Numbered from the stretch's first letter, positions 19,394 through 28,872 are shown. The stretch: DNA of 64,000 nucleotides from Epilithonimonas lactis (GCF_900110605.1 NZ_FOFI01000003.1:806001-870000); one strand, 5' to 3'. Numbers and translations are program-made. The notes: a model not told the origin generated them from the letters alone.

Positions 19394-20092
19394 TTACAAT
19401 CCTAATACATCTTTCATTGCAAAAACGCCTTTTTTATCAACAATCCATTCGGCGGCGATCACAGCACCCAATGCGAATCCATTTCTGTTGAAAGCGGTGT
19501 GTTTGATCTCTATCTCATCTACTTCTGACCTGTAGAAAACGCTGTGAGTTCCTGGAACTTCATCTTCGCGGATGGCAAAAATCCCCAAATCTTTTTCTTT
19601 GGTCTCGTCCAATTTCCAAGCTTCGAAGTTTGAATTGTGAATAATTCCTTCCGCTAAAGATATTGCTGTTCCGCTTGGTGCATCTAATTTGTGAATGTGG
19701 TGGATCTCTTCCAATTGACAATTATATTCAGAGAACTTGTTCATCATCTTTGCCAGATTCTCGTTGAGAGCGAAGAAAAGATTCACGCCAAGACTGAAGT
19801 TGGAGCCGTATAAAAAAGCCGTCCCATTTTCCATGGCGATTCTTTCGACCTCTGGTTTTTTATCGAGCCAGCCAGTTGTTCCGCAGATGACAGGAATTTT
19901 ATTTTCGAGGCAAGTTTTGATATTTTGAAAAGCGACCTCAGGATTGGAAAACTCAATCACAACATCGGGATCATTCAGGTTTTCTATCGTTGGTGTTTCG
20001 CGTAATCTTGCTACGACTTCGTGACCACGACTTTGGGCGATCTCATCAATGATCTTTCCCATTTTCCCGTAACCTACCAATGCTATTTTCAT
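19394..20092 (-). CDS. dapB: 4-hydroxy-tetrahydrodipicolinate reductase
   Basis: Second step of the diaminopimelate/lysine branch: NAD(P)H reduction of hydroxytetrahydrodipicolinate, feeding peptidoglycan and lysine. 232 residues, short for the family (about 240-270). The nucleotide-binding loop is VGYGKMGKII (residues 4-13), VICGTTGW lies near residue 70, and the signature EIHHIHKLDAPSGTA (about residues 128-142) holds the catalytic His and Lys. Cytoplasmic. It sits between the DUF5683 gene and lepB on the minus strand, 51 bp from the former. Confidence 0.96.
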   Translation of the reverse strand: MKIALVGYGKMGKIIDEIAQSRGHEVVARLRETPTIENLNDPDVVIEFSNPEVAFQNIKTCLENKIPVICGTTGWLDKKPEVERIAMENGTAFLYGSNFSLGVNLFFALNENLAKMMNKFSEYNCQLEEIHHIHKLDAPSGTAISLAEGIIHNSNFEAWKLDETKEKDLGIFAIREDEVPGTHSVFYRSEVDEIEIKHTAFNRNGFALGAVIAAEWIVDKKGVFAMKDVLGL

Positions 20093-20143
20093 TTTCTATT
20101 TGTAATTTATTTGAACGATGTGCTCAAAATGTTTGTTTTAATG

Positions 20144-20773
20144 TTAAAATCTAAAATTCAGGCTAAATCCTGCTTTCGCATAGGAGTTGGTGAATTGATC
20201 ATTAATAATTGTTGGCGTAATGGCCAAATCCGGATCGTGGCGACCTTCGTAAAGATGCGCATCCACCACTGCATCCACGATATTTAGAATGTAGATCAAA
20301 GCCGAAATCCCGATGGCATAATCACGTTGTCTTTTTGATCGATCTTGGGCATTTCCTAGCACTATTTTATCAACTCCATTGATGTTGGAAAACTCGTGAG
20401 GAAGTCCATTGAGTTCAGAAACAAAGGCATTTCTGTAGCGTTTATACTGTTTGTCATTCCAAAGAGCAATTCCAATACCTGTTCCCACTGCGCCCCAAAC
20501 AATTGGAATCTTCCAATATTTTTTGTTGTAGAACTGACCAAGTCCCGGAAGGACCGCAGAATAAAGACCGGCTTTTGCAGGACTCAATTTGGTAATTTTG
20601 GGAGGCGCATTCTTTTGGTCGATGTCCTCGATCACCTGAGCTTCTGACAAAGGTTTCGCTGCCGGAATACTATCTTTTGGATGATTCTCTACGCGGATCG
20701 TATCATTCGGATTCACCTGTGAAAAAGCAAAAGAGAAAGAACACAACAAGAAAATTATAATAAATCTCTGCAT
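20144..20773 (-). CDS. DUF5683 domain protein
   Basis: A 209-residue envelope protein with a signal peptide (MQRFIIIFLLCSFSFAFSQ). The DUF5683 region starts near residue 60 (KAGLYSAVLPGLGQFYNKKYWK), with hydrophobic helices at about 85-105 and 150-165. Function is unknown. Its start codon abuts the parB stop directly (20774/20773), so translation is probably coupled. The same position next to parB is conserved in many Flavobacteriia. Confidence 0.85.
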   Translation of the reverse strand: MQRFIIIFLLCSFSFAFSQVNPNDTIRVENHPKDSIPAAKPLSEAQVIEDIDQKNAPPKITKLSPAKAGLYSAVLPGLGQFYNKKYWKIPIVWGAVGTGIGIALWNDKQYKRYRNAFVSELNGLPHEFSNINGVDKIVLGNAQDRSKRQRDYAIGISALIYILNIVDAVVDAHLYEGRHDPDLAITPTIINDQFTNSYAKAGFSLNFRF

Positions 20774-21664
20774 TTATCTAATGTGTGCAAGAATGCTTTC
20801 CAGCTCTTCTTCATTTTTAAAATCTAGGACGATCTTTCCTTTTTTTCCATTAGCCGAAGTTTTGATCTCGACGTTCACATTAAGAATATCGGACAAACTT
20901 TTCTGAGCTTTCTTGAAATGGTTGGGAATGATGGATTGCTTGGCCACTTTTTCTGTATCCTGCGCATTTTTCATCAGACTAGCCAATTGCTCAGCCTGTC
21001 TTACGTTCAGTTGTTCTTTGATGATCCTGTCAAACAAAATCTGGCGTTTCTCTTCAGAATCCAATCCCATGATCGCACGACCATGACCAGCGGAAATCTG
21101 ACCACTGCGAACACCTTTCTGAATATCCGGAGACAATTTCAAAAGACGAACACTATTGGTAATCGTACTTCTCTCCTTACCAACACGTTGGCTAAGATTT
21201 TCCTGGGTCATCCCAACCTCATCTAACAATCTTTGATAGGTCAAGGCCACTTCGATAGGATCCAGGTCTTCTCTCTGGATATTTTCCACCAAAGCCATTT
21301 CCAGCAATTCCTGATCATTGACCAGACGAATGTAGGCAGGAATTGTTTCCAGACCTGCGATCTTCGATGCGCGGTAACGTCTTTCCCCAGAAATGATCTC
21401 GAACTTCGGACCGTCTTTTCTAAGCGTAATCGGCTGAATGATACCTAAACTTTTAATCGATTCGGCAAGATCATTCAATGCTTTTTCGTCGAAGTAAGTT
21501 CTTGGCTGATTTGGGTTTGGATAGATATCTTCGATGGAGATCTCTACGATATTCCCAACCAAGGATTTTGCACCTTCGTCCGACGCGGAGTTGATATTGG
21601 TCTTGCTTTCGGCATTCAAAATTGCGCCCAGGCCACGACCCATTGCTCTTGTTTTGTCTTTCAT
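20774..21664 (-). CDS. parB: Chromosome partitioning protein ParB
   Basis: ParB/Spo0J CTPase and DNA-binding protein, 296 residues from the ATG at 21664 (MKDKTRAMGRGLGAIL is the typical N-terminus). The CTP-binding box is GERRYRASKIAG, the helix-turn-helix is MTQENLSQRVGKERSTITNSVRLLKL, and a C-terminal dimerisation region follows. It works with ParA 80 bp upstream to segregate the origin region. I found no palindromic parS of the usual form in the window. The leader contains a heptad repeat. Confidence 0.97.
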   Translation of the reverse strand: MKDKTRAMGRGLGAILNAESKTNINSASDEGAKSLVGNIVEISIEDIYPNPNQPRTYFDEKALNDLAESIKSLGIIQPITLRKDGPKFEIISGERRYRASKIAGLETIPAYIRLVNDQELLEMALVENIQREDLDPIEVALTYQRLLDEVGMTQENLSQRVGKERSTITNSVRLLKLSPDIQKGVRSGQISAGHGRAIMGLDSEEKRQILFDRIIKEQLNVRQAEQLASLMKNAQDTEKVAKQSIIPNHFKKAQKSLSDILNVNVEIKTSANGKKGKIVLDFKNEEELESILAHIR

Positions 21665-21672
21665 ATTTATAG

Positions 21673-21735
21673 GATGGAAGATGGAAGTTTGAGGATGGAA
21701 GTTAAAAAACATCCCACCTCGAGCTTCTGACTTCC
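21673..21735. repeat. Heptad repeat before parB
   Basis: Units GATGGAA, GATGGAA, GTTTGAG, GATGGAA, then an opposite-strand set AACATCC, AGCTTCT, GACTTCC. It starts 8 bp upstream of the parB start and fills the parA-parB gap. Confidence 0.75.
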
Positions 21736-21744
21736 GGCTTTTTT

Positions 21745-22518
21745 TTAATTTTTAACTAATTTCTCGTTTCTCAGCAAAACTTCTTCTGCCAATTGGATGT
21801 ATTGTATCGCACCTTTGCTTTCCGCATCGTAACTCAGGATGCTTTCACCGAAACTTGGTGCTTCACTCAATCTTACATTTCTGCTGATGATCGTTTCGAA
21901 GACCATTTCCGGGAAATGGGAGTTCACCTCTTCCACCACTTGGTTTGATAATCTCAGTCGGCTGTCATACATGGTCAAAAGCAAACCTTCGATATCCAGA
22001 TCTGGGTTGTGGATCTTCTGAACATTCTTGATGGTGTTCAATAACTTACCCAAACCTTCCAAAGCGAAATATTCACATTGGATCGGGATGATCACAGAAT
22101 CTGCAGCCGTTAATGCATTAATGGTGATGAGACCTAAACTCGGTGCACAGTCGATGATGATGTAATCGTAATCAGCTCTGATCGACTTCAAAGCTTCGCG
22201 CATCATATATTCTCGGTTTTCACGGTCCACCAATTCTATCTCTGCTGCCACCAGATCGATGTGAGAAGGAATAATGTCCACGTTTGGTGAAGTGGTAGGC
22301 AAAATACATTTTCTAGCTTCTGCACTATGCTCCAACAAATGATAGGTAGAAAAATTGATCTCTTCAACACCCAAACCAGAACTTGCATTAGCTTGCGGAT
22401 CGGCGTCTATCAAGAGAACTCTCTTTTCCAAAACGCCCAGAGCTGAAGCTAGATTGACGGCAGTCGTTGTTTTTCCAACGCCACCTTTCTGATTTGCAAC
22501 ACCTATAATTTTTGCCAT
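21745..22518 (-). CDS. parA: Chromosome partitioning ATPase ParA
   Basis: ParA/Soj ATPase of 257 residues from the ATG at 22518 (MAKIIGVANQKGGVGKTTT). The deviant Walker A is KGGVGKTTT, A' is LLIDADPQANAS and Walker B is IIIDCAPSLG. It binds DNA non-specifically and moves ParB-bound origins. Cytoplasmic. Upstream in-frame starts at 22539 and 22524 are less likely because they lack the normal N-terminus. A hairpin with two DnaA-box-like sequences lies 108 bp upstream. Confidence 0.97.
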   Translation of the reverse strand: MAKIIGVANQKGGVGKTTTAVNLASALGVLEKRVLLIDADPQANASSGLGVEEINFSTYHLLEHSAEARKCILPTTSPNVDIIPSHIDLVAAEIELVDRENREYMMREALKSIRADYDYIIIDCAPSLGLITINALTAADSVIIPIQCEYFALEGLGKLLNTIKNVQKIHNPDLDIEGLLLTMYDSRLRLSNQVVEEVNSHFPEMVFETIISRNVRLSEAPSFGESILSYDAESKGAIQYIQLAEEVLLRNEKLVKN

Positions 22519-22618
22519 AAACATTAATTTAATCTTCAAAAATACGATTTTTTACTACTTGGAAAGTTTTGAAAAAGTCGCAAAGCCGTTAAAGTATTGT
22601 TAATTAAACGATTGGCTT

Positions 22619-22660
22619 CAAAAAAAATTATCCACATTTCGCGATGAAATGTGGATAATT
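22619..22660 (-). terminator. tonB terminator containing inverted DnaA-box sequences
   Basis: Perfect 15-bp stem AATTATCCACATTTC (22626-22640) with GAAATGTGGATAATT (22646-22660), followed on the minus strand by eight T. Each arm contains TTATCCACA, the DnaA-box consensus. It follows tonB and precedes parA. Confidence 0.8.
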
Positions 22661-22705
22661 ATAAAAATCCTGATGTTCAGTATTTACATAGTCTTGATTG
22701 TCAGA

Positions 22706-23533
22706 CTATTCAATTTTCATGGAAATAGGCATTCTGAAAGACGATCTTACAGTTTTGCCTTTTAATTGTGCAGGCGTCCATTTAGTTTTGATGGCTTTCA
22801 CCGTTCTCTCTGCTTCGGAATTGAATTCTGAGCTGGCGCCTGTAACTTTTAGATTGGAAATGCTTCCGTCTTTTTCTACGACGAATGTGATGACTCCGGA
22901 AACCATTCCTGTTCTGTCCACAGATTCTGTATCGAAATTCTGCGCCACTTTTTCACGGAATGCGTTGATCCCACCTTTGAAATCTGCTGCCACATCCACC
23001 TTCGCTCCATCAATTACAATATTTGGATCTTCAATTTTCGCTGGTGGTGCAATTGGAGGTGCAACAGTTGGTGGACCTACTTTGATCGCAGGTGGCGCAA
23101 CAGTTAGTTTTGTTTCTTCTCCTGCAGAAGTTTCGGAGCTTAATGCCGCACCTTTTTTATCATCATCTGTTGGAAGTGGTTTATTTTTTTTAACCTCTCT
23201 TACCGGCGTATAGCTTGTAGATTCTACTGTTTTTACCTTTACCGGAACCGTACTTGCTGGGATCGGTTTAGAGACATCAATAGGTTCCTCGATAGCTGTA
23301 ATTTCATAAGGTCCAAAATCTTCTGTTGGAGCCACAGTTTTATCCTGAAAAGCAGAAACAACAAGCGGAATTACTGACAGTGAAGCGAAGAATGCAACAC
23401 CTACAAACAATGCTTTTGTAAGCTGGCTAGAATATTCATTTCTAAGTGCGTAAGCGCCGTATGCTTTATTTCTGTTTGAGAAAACAATTTCGTCTAGGTT
23501 GTCTTTCACGAAGAAAGTAGATAGATCTTTCAT
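22706..23533 (-). CDS. Energy transducer TonB-like protein
   Basis: A 275-residue TonB-family protein. The N-terminus has a cytoplasmic segment (VFSNRNKAYGAYALRN) typical of Bacteroidota TonB, a membrane helix near residues 42-60, a Pro-rich periplasmic linker with repeated APP/IAPP, and a C-terminal TonB domain from about 180 (GVITFVVEKDGSISNLKV, WTPAQLKGKTV). It couples the proton motive force to outer-membrane transporters. No exbB/exbD lie adjacent, so it is an orphan copy. Confidence 0.92.
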   Translation of the reverse strand: MKDLSTFFVKDNLDEIVFSNRNKAYGAYALRNEYSSQLTKALFVGVAFFASLSVIPLVVSAFQDKTVAPTEDFGPYEITAIEEPIDVSKPIPASTVPVKVKTVESTSYTPVREVKKNKPLPTDDDKKGAALSSETSAGEETKLTVAPPAIKVGPPTVAPPIAPPAKIEDPNIVIDGAKVDVAADFKGGINAFREKVAQNFDTESVDRTGMVSGVITFVVEKDGSISNLKVTGASSEFNSEAERTVKAIKTKWTPAQLKGKTVRSSFRMPISMKIE

Positions 23534-23703
23534 GATGATAAAATTAAATAATTAGTAATGTTTTGAAATATTACTTAAAAACACATCAAACAACATTCCA
23601 TTTTTTAATCTAATTATCAAATAAATTATGAATAACATAGGTATTTTACAAAATCAATATTCAAAATAATTGGAAATGTGAGAAATTAATGTAATTTAAT
23701 GTT

Positions 23704-25038
23704 ATGAAATTCTTGATCATCTTTAGTTTGATATTCAATATTTGGACAAAGGCCCAGGACGGTTTTGTTTTGGATAATGCCGACAAGACCGTCATCAAAT
23801 TCCAACTGATCAACAACCTCATCTTCCTTCCCATGACGGTAAATGGTGTAGAATTGAATTTCCTGTTGGACTCTGGCGTTGCAGAAACATTGCTTTTCAG
23901 CTTGGACAACAAGGAGGTGGATTTCAAAAACATCGAGAAAATCACCTTCAAAGGTTTGGGAGAAACAGTGGATATCGAAGCTTTGAAGTCCATTAAAAAT
24001 AATGTGAAAATTGGTAAGAATTTCACAGATAATTCTCACACAATATTCCTCGTGTTGGATGAAAGCTTTAATATCTCACAGGATATTGGAATTCCTGTGA
24101 ATGGCATCATTGGCTATTATTTTTTTAAGAATCATCCAGTCGAGATCAATTACATCAAAAAAACATTGACCGTGTACAAAGACAGATCCAAGTTCCCAAA
24201 GAAGATCAAAAGGTATTCGGATTTTCCGATGAGTATAGAATTCAATAAGCCTTACCTGAACGCCGATGTGGAAATGAAGCATGACAAGCAAAGTTCAAAG
24301 CTGCTTTTGGACCTTGGCAACACAGATTCTGTTTGGCTTTTCCCTGCTCTTATCAAAAACTTCATGTACAATAGACCAAATATTGATGATTTTCTGGGAC
24401 GTGGTTTCAGCGGTGATATTTTTGGAAAGAGAAGTAGGATCTCTTCGCTTTCTATCGGAAAATTCAAATTCGAAAAACCAATTGCTTCGATGCCTGATGA
24501 ATTTTCTATTCAGCATTTGAAGTTGGTAAAGGACAGGAAAGGCTCCATCGGCTCCGAGATCTTAAGGCGATTCACGGTCATTTTTGATTATGCAGACAAC
24601 AGGATCTACTTCAAACCCAACAGATATTTGGACGACCCATTCCTGATCGACGGCAGTGGACTGGAAATAAAACAAGATGGATTGCTTTGGGAAAAAGAAC
24701 AAGTGAAAGTGCAAACCTCCAAGACCAATAGAGCCTCAAATGAAATCAGCGTCATTGATAATTCACCAGACAGTTTCCAGTACAAATTCGCACTGAAGCC
24801 AAAATTTATCGTATCCGGTACCAGAAAAGATTCGCCCGCGCAAAAAGCAGGACTTATTAAAAATGATGAACTCATTAGCATCGATAATAAAAATGTGAAA
24901 GAAATGACGCTGAACCACATCCATCGCATCCTCAAAACCAATGTATCCCGAAAAATAGAGCTGGAAATCAAAAGGAACGGCGTCCCAATGACATTCAAAT
25001 TCATCTTGGAGGATCCAATCCCTTACATTGAGGAATGA
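23704..25038 (+). CDS. Secreted aspartyl protease with PDZ domain
   Basis: A 444-residue exported protein: signal peptide (MKFLIIFSLIFNIWTKAQ), two retropepsin-like halves and a C-terminal PDZ domain. The first active-site motif is LNFLLDSGVAETLLF (Asp-Ser-Gly near residue 59). The second half has SKLLLDLGNTDSVWLF, with Asp-Leu-Gly rather than Asp-Ser/Thr-Gly, near residue 202. The PDZ domain covers about 365-440 (KDSPAQKAGLIKNDELISID). Related proteins are annotated as aspartyl protease family in Bacteroidota. Activity with the altered second motif is uncertain. Confidence 0.87.
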   Translation: MKFLIIFSLIFNIWTKAQDGFVLDNADKTVIKFQLINNLIFLPMTVNGVELNFLLDSGVAETLLFSLDNKEVDFKNIEKITFKGLGETVDIEALKSIKNNVKIGKNFTDNSHTIFLVLDESFNISQDIGIPVNGIIGYYFFKNHPVEINYIKKTLTVYKDRSKFPKKIKRYSDFPMSIEFNKPYLNADVEMKHDKQSSKLLLDLGNTDSVWLFPALIKNFMYNRPNIDDFLGRGFSGDIFGKRSRISSLSIGKFKFEKPIASMPDEFSIQHLKLVKDRKGSIGSEILRRFTVIFDYADNRIYFKPNRYLDDPFLIDGSGLEIKQDGLLWEKEQVKVQTSKTNRASNEISVIDNSPDSFQYKFALKPKFIVSGTRKDSPAQKAGLIKNDELISIDNKNVKEMTLNHIHRILKTNVSRKIELEIKRNGVPMTFKFILEDPIPYIEE

Positions 25039-25075
25039 TTTTAGTAATGAATGATAATTGAAAACTGATATTAAG

Positions 25076-25591
25076 ATGAGCGAAACCCTGAACAGCATAA
25101 GAAACAGACCGAGATTCAAACTTTACACCGACCTTTCTCTGGAAGAATATGAAGCAAACCTGAGAGACTATCTCGAAAAGCATCATGACCAGTTTTTTGG
25201 AAATATCAACAAGGAGGTCGCGACCATCTTTGTAAGAACCGAGGAGGAAAGCTATTGGAAACCCAATCTGGCATTGAGGATCGAGAAGGAAGATGAAAAG
25301 ACCGTGATCCGTGGGATTTTTGGACCAAGCTCATCTGTGTGGACATTTTTCATGTTCATCTATTTCTTCCTCACCGTTTCTTGGATGACGTTTTTCACTC
25401 TTTTCTATGTGGAAAGACAGATCAACACCAACAATTATCCGTGGGCATTGCCTTGTTCATTTATAGTTTTGGGACTTATTGCGCTAACTTATACAGCAGT
25501 GAGATTCGGACAATCAAAGGCGAAATATGAGATGTTGGAACTGAGAAGATTTGCAGAGGAATCGACTTTCCACACGGAGAAACAGGATTAA
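25076..25591 (+). CDS. Unknown two-helix membrane protein
   Basis: I do not recognise the family. From the ATG at 25076 it has 171 residues: a charged N-terminal domain of about 75 residues, two membrane helices (WTFFMFIYFFLTVSWMTFF and CSFIVLGLIALTYTAV) and a short charged tail. An alternative TTG start lies 18 bp upstream. It follows the aspartyl protease gene by 37 bp, so the two may be cotranscribed. Its last four bases overlap the end of the convergent glycosyltransferase gene. Confidence 0.7.
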   Translation: MSETLNSIRNRPRFKLYTDLSLEEYEANLRDYLEKHHDQFFGNINKEVATIFVRTEEESYWKPNLALRIEKEDEKTVIRGIFGPSSSVWTFFMFIYFFLTVSWMTFFTLFYVERQINTNNYPWALPCSFIVLGLIALTYTAVRFGQSKAKYEMLELRRFAEESTFHTEKQD

Positions 25592-26421
25592 TTCCTGATC
25601 TTTCTGGCTTCGATGAAATGTTTGAATTTGAGACCAAGGCTCATCAATAGATATTGGAATGGCTTCTGTTTTCGATAATACTTTTTGATGAAAATATCCA
25701 TAGCACCGAAAAATCGCTCCAGATAGACCTTGTCTTTCAATGTACTTTCTCCTTTGTAATGAAGAATCGAATATTTTCCGTAATAGAAATTCGTGAATCC
25801 ATTTCTAAGGATCGTATAACAGAGATCGATATCTTCGCCGTACATGAAATACTGCTCATCAAAACCACCAACTTGCTCATAAACAGATTTTTTCATCAGA
25901 AGATTGGCTCCTGTCATTACCTCCACTTCAGCAATATCAAACTCTCCAATATCATTCCTATAGTAGGTTTTGGAATCGTTGCTCAGTTTTGTGAATAGCT
26001 TTTCAAATGAATTGACCAGTGCGGGAATCGATCTTTTACTTTCTGGCAAAAATTCCCCTTTTGCATCATGCATCCGAAGACCCAAAGCTCCAAATTTTTC
26101 CTGCGCATCGGCAAAATCCAGTATCTCCTGAAAATAATGGCCTTCAATTTCTGTATCTGGATTTAGGATGTAAACATATTCTCCTCTTGCGGAACTTACA
26201 CCAATATTATTAGCTTTCGAGAATCCATAGTTCTCTTCCAATGCTATGAACTTGACATCTGGATAATGACCGATCAGCTCTTTCCACTTTGGATCGGGTG
26301 AATTATTATCCACGACAATAATCTCATAATCAATTCCCTGAATATATTTTTTGATAGAAAGGATGCAATTTTCCAACAGATCCTTTACTTGATAATGAAC
26401 AATGATAAAGCTTAATTTCAT
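25588..26421 (-). CDS. Family 2 glycosyltransferase
   Basis: GT-A-fold glycosyltransferase of 277 residues, cytoplasmic or membrane-associated. The nucleotide-binding start is LSFIIVHYQVKDLLENCI and IIVVDNNSPD, the DxD-equivalent is NPDTE near residue 95, and the acceptor region is GGFDEQYFMYGEDIDLCY (about 195-212), typical of rhamnosyltransferase-like GT2 enzymes. Its start codon overlaps the recR stop (TGATG), indicating translational coupling. Sugar and acceptor are unknown. Confidence 0.92.
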   Translation of the reverse strand: MKLSFIIVHYQVKDLLENCILSIKKYIQGIDYEIIVVDNNSPDPKWKELIGHYPDVKFIALEENYGFSKANNIGVSSARGEYVYILNPDTEIEGHYFQEILDFADAQEKFGALGLRMHDAKGEFLPESKRSIPALVNSFEKLFTKLSNDSKTYYRNDIGEFDIAEVEVMTGANLLMKKSVYEQVGGFDEQYFMYGEDIDLCYTILRNGFTNFYYGKYSILHYKGESTLKDKVYLERFFGAMDIFIKKYYRKQKPFQYLLMSLGLKFKHFIEARKIRN

Positions 26422-27032
26422 CAGCCCGCTTCGTTATAGGTGGTTCTGTTTGTTATCGATCTTCCGAGTGATATCTCGTCTGCATACTCCAACTCATCAC
26501 CAACAGCGATCCCTCTTGCGATGCTGGAAAAAACAACGTCTTGGGATTTGAACTTCTTATAGATATAATATGCCGTCGTATCGCCCTCCATAGTTGCACT
26601 TAGCGCAAAAATCAATTCTTTTACAAAACCGTTATTAAGTTTTTTTTCTATGCTTCCGATCCTTAATTGACTAGGACCAATACCTTCCATAGGAGAGATT
26701 TTGCCACCAAGGACCAAGTACTTCCCTTTGTATTTTCCTGTATTTTCTATGGCCATCACATCGCGCACATCTTCTACGATACAAAGCAAATCATCAGTGC
26801 GCTTGTGGTCGTTGCAAATATCACAGATGTCTGAGTCCGAAAAATTATGACACTCCTTGCAATATTTGATATCCGTGACCAGATTCTGGATAGAATTCCC
26901 CAAAGAAATCCCTTGAGAAGCTGGCTGACGCAAAAGATGCAAGGCAAGGCGAAGCGCTGATTTTTTCCCAATGCCGGGCAAACCAGATATTTCTTCTACG
27001 GCTTTCGATAAAACTTTACTTGGATAATCCAT
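26421..27032 (-). CDS. recR: Recombination mediator RecR
   Basis: RecFOR-pathway protein of 203 residues: helix-hairpin-helix (VEEISGLPGIGKKSALRLA), a C4 zinc finger (CKECHNFSDSDICDIC) and a Toprim domain (LLCIVEDVRDVMAIENTGKY). It loads RecA at gaps together with RecO. It is upstream of, and coupled to, a glycosyltransferase with no functional link. folA lies 40 bp upstream on the same strand. Confidence 0.97.
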   Translation of the reverse strand: MDYPSKVLSKAVEEISGLPGIGKKSALRLALHLLRQPASQGISLGNSIQNLVTDIKYCKECHNFSDSDICDICNDHKRTDDLLCIVEDVRDVMAIENTGKYKGKYLVLGGKISPMEGIGPSQLRIGSIEKKLNNGFVKELIFALSATMEGDTTAYYIYKKFKSQDVVFSSIARGIAVGDELEYADEISLGRSITNRTTYNEAG

Positions 27033-27072
27033 AATTTAAGAAACAGGAATCAGGGGAAAAGATTCAATACAG

Positions 27073-27570
27073 CTACTGATCTTTATTGATCTTCTCGTAG
27101 GTCTGGAAATAAAAATCATGATCATTCTTCTCGTCTTTCTGATGGAATTCCTCATTCACCTTTTGCCAGATCTTGAGATCTATTTTTGGGAAAAACGTGT
27201 CAGCTTCAAAATCTTCTTCTACAAGTGTGATCTCCAACCTATCTGCTAACTCCATCGTCTGCTTGTAGATCTCTCCACCACCAATGATGAAAACCTCCTC
27301 ATCTATCTTTTTTGCAAATTTGATGGCCTCTTTCAACTTGGAAACGATCAGGATATCTTCCGCAAACCAGTTCTCCTTTCTGCTCACCACGAGATTTGTA
27401 CGGTTGGGCAACGCCTTACCAATACTCTCATAAGTTTTCCTTCCCATGATGATGGGATGATTTTCTGTAAGCGATTTGAAATGTTTCAGATCTTTTGGAA
27501 GACGCCAAAGCAATTGATTGTCTTTTCCTAAGGCATTATTTTTTCCTATGGCTGCAATTATCGTAATCAT
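27073..27570 (-). CDS. folA: Dihydrofolate reductase
   Basis: NADPH-dependent dihydrofolate reductase, 165 residues, the standard length. It starts MITIIAAIGKNNALGKDNQLLWRLPKDLKHF, with the catalytic acidic residue in the LPKDLKHF segment and the cofactor loop IIMGRKTYESIGKALPNR. EVFIIGGGEIYKQ closes the fold. It regenerates tetrahydrofolate for thymidylate and purine synthesis and is the trimethoprim target. It probably forms a unit with recR. Confidence 0.97.
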   Translation of the reverse strand: MITIIAAIGKNNALGKDNQLLWRLPKDLKHFKSLTENHPIIMGRKTYESIGKALPNRTNLVVSRKENWFAEDILIVSKLKEAIKFAKKIDEEVFIIGGGEIYKQTMELADRLEITLVEEDFEADTFFPKIDLKIWQKVNEEFHQKDEKNDHDFYFQTYEKINKDQ

Positions 27571-27774
27571 AATATCTACAAATCTACATTTTTATGTTTA
27601 ATTAAGAAAAAATTATGAGATGTTAGTTTCCATATTTTGTATTTTTGGCGAAATATGGAATTATTTTATATTAGAAATTAATATTCTATAAATCCTGATG
27701 GTCAATTTTTGGATTCCAATTGGAAACATTGCCCATCAAAAATTAGTTTTAAATCAAGACAGACAATTTTCTCA

Positions 27775-28794
27775 ATGAAAAAGATTTTTATTGCCTCGGC
27801 CTTTACACTTCTATTTTTAGCAAGCTGTACCAATGACAAAGACATCCTGAATTCTTTAAATGATTACAACCTAAGTAAGCAAAGCCAAGGCTATCACTTT
27901 GGTGACAAGCTTCAAATCCCTCAAGATGTTTTGGATTATTCAGAAGCCATCACGATCAGTTTTGGAGAGAAGGAAACTAGCAGTTTGGCAATCGATCCAA
28001 AATTTTTCACTCTGGGAGAAAATGATGTGACCTTCAATATCAAAACAAAAGACGGTGAAGTGCTGCAACAAGACGCAACCATCAACGTCTTTGCAAAGGC
28101 AAAAGCAAGAACAATTTCTTACCAGGTTTTGAATCAATATCCGCATAACCAAGAGTACTTCACCGAAGGATTTGAACTACACGACAACACGATCTATGAA
28201 AGTGTAGGTCTGGAAGGGAAATCCAAATTGGTAAAATATACTTTGGGAAGCACCACACCTACTCAGGAAGCTGCGCAACCCACCAACATTTTTTCCGAAG
28301 GCATCACCGTGTTTGGAGATAAGATCTATCAGTTGACCTATAAATCAAAAAAAGGTTTCATTTATGATATGAATATGAAACTCATCAAAGAGTTCGAATA
28401 TCCGAACGTGATCGGCGAAGGTTGGGGAATGACCAATGATGGCAAGAATCTGATCGTTTCTGATGGAACCAAGAACATCTATTTTTTAAATCCAGAAAAC
28501 CCGTCTGAAGTCGTAAGGTACATTTCTGTTGCAAGCGACAAAGAAGGTTATGACCTGGTAAATGAATTGGAATACCATGATGGATCCATCTACGCAAATG
28601 TTTGGCAGAAACCTATCATCCTGAAAATAGATCCAGCGAGTGGTGAAGTCACAGGAATCTTGGATCTGACCAATATCACAAAACAGAATACAGCAGGCAA
28701 TGACGACGTTTTGAATGGCATCGCCTTCAAAGGAGAAAACATGCTGATCACCGGGAAAAACTGGAGCAGGATCTACGAGATCTCTGTGAAATAA
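27775..28794 (+). CDS. Glutaminyl-peptide cyclotransferase, lipoprotein
   Basis: 339 residues from the ATG at 27775, which starts a lipoprotein signal (FLASCTND); an in-frame start at 27709 would put 22 polar residues before it. The C-terminal 230 residues match the glutamine cyclotransferase beta-propeller family: QYPHNQEYFTEGFELHDN, ESVGLEGKSKLVKY, GEGWGMTNDGKNLIVSDGT, NELEYHDGSIYANVWQ. The enzyme forms N-terminal pyroglutamate on exported proteins. T9SS cargo often starts with Gln after signal cleavage, so an envelope location fits that use. A terminator follows. Confidence 0.9.
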   Translation: MKKIFIASAFTLLFLASCTNDKDILNSLNDYNLSKQSQGYHFGDKLQIPQDVLDYSEAITISFGEKETSSLAIDPKFFTLGENDVTFNIKTKDGEVLQQDATINVFAKAKARTISYQVLNQYPHNQEYFTEGFELHDNTIYESVGLEGKSKLVKYTLGSTTPTQEAAQPTNIFSEGITVFGDKIYQLTYKSKKGFIYDMNMKLIKEFEYPNVIGEGWGMTNDGKNLIVSDGTKNIYFLNPENPSEVVRYISVASDKEGYDLVNELEYHDGSIYANVWQKPIILKIDPASGEVTGILDLTNITKQNTAGNDDVLNGIAFKGENMLITGKNWSRIYEISVK

Positions 28795-28812
28795 CTTTTT
28801 CGCATCACCGCA

Positions 28813-28856
28813 TAAAAAAGAGAGCTCTAGTCTGACTGGAGCTCTCTTTTGTTTTT
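28813..28856. terminator. Bidirectional terminator between cyclotransferase and trmB
   Basis: AGAGAGCTC and GAGCTCTCT arms at 28819-28848 flanked by A and T runs on both sides. It serves both convergent genes. Confidence 0.85.
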
Positions 28857-28872
28857 AACTGAATCGTTGTTA

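Noticed and set aside
20774-22518. parS site near parAB
   Set aside because: No 16-bp palindrome of the TGTTnCACGTGnAACA type was found in the window.
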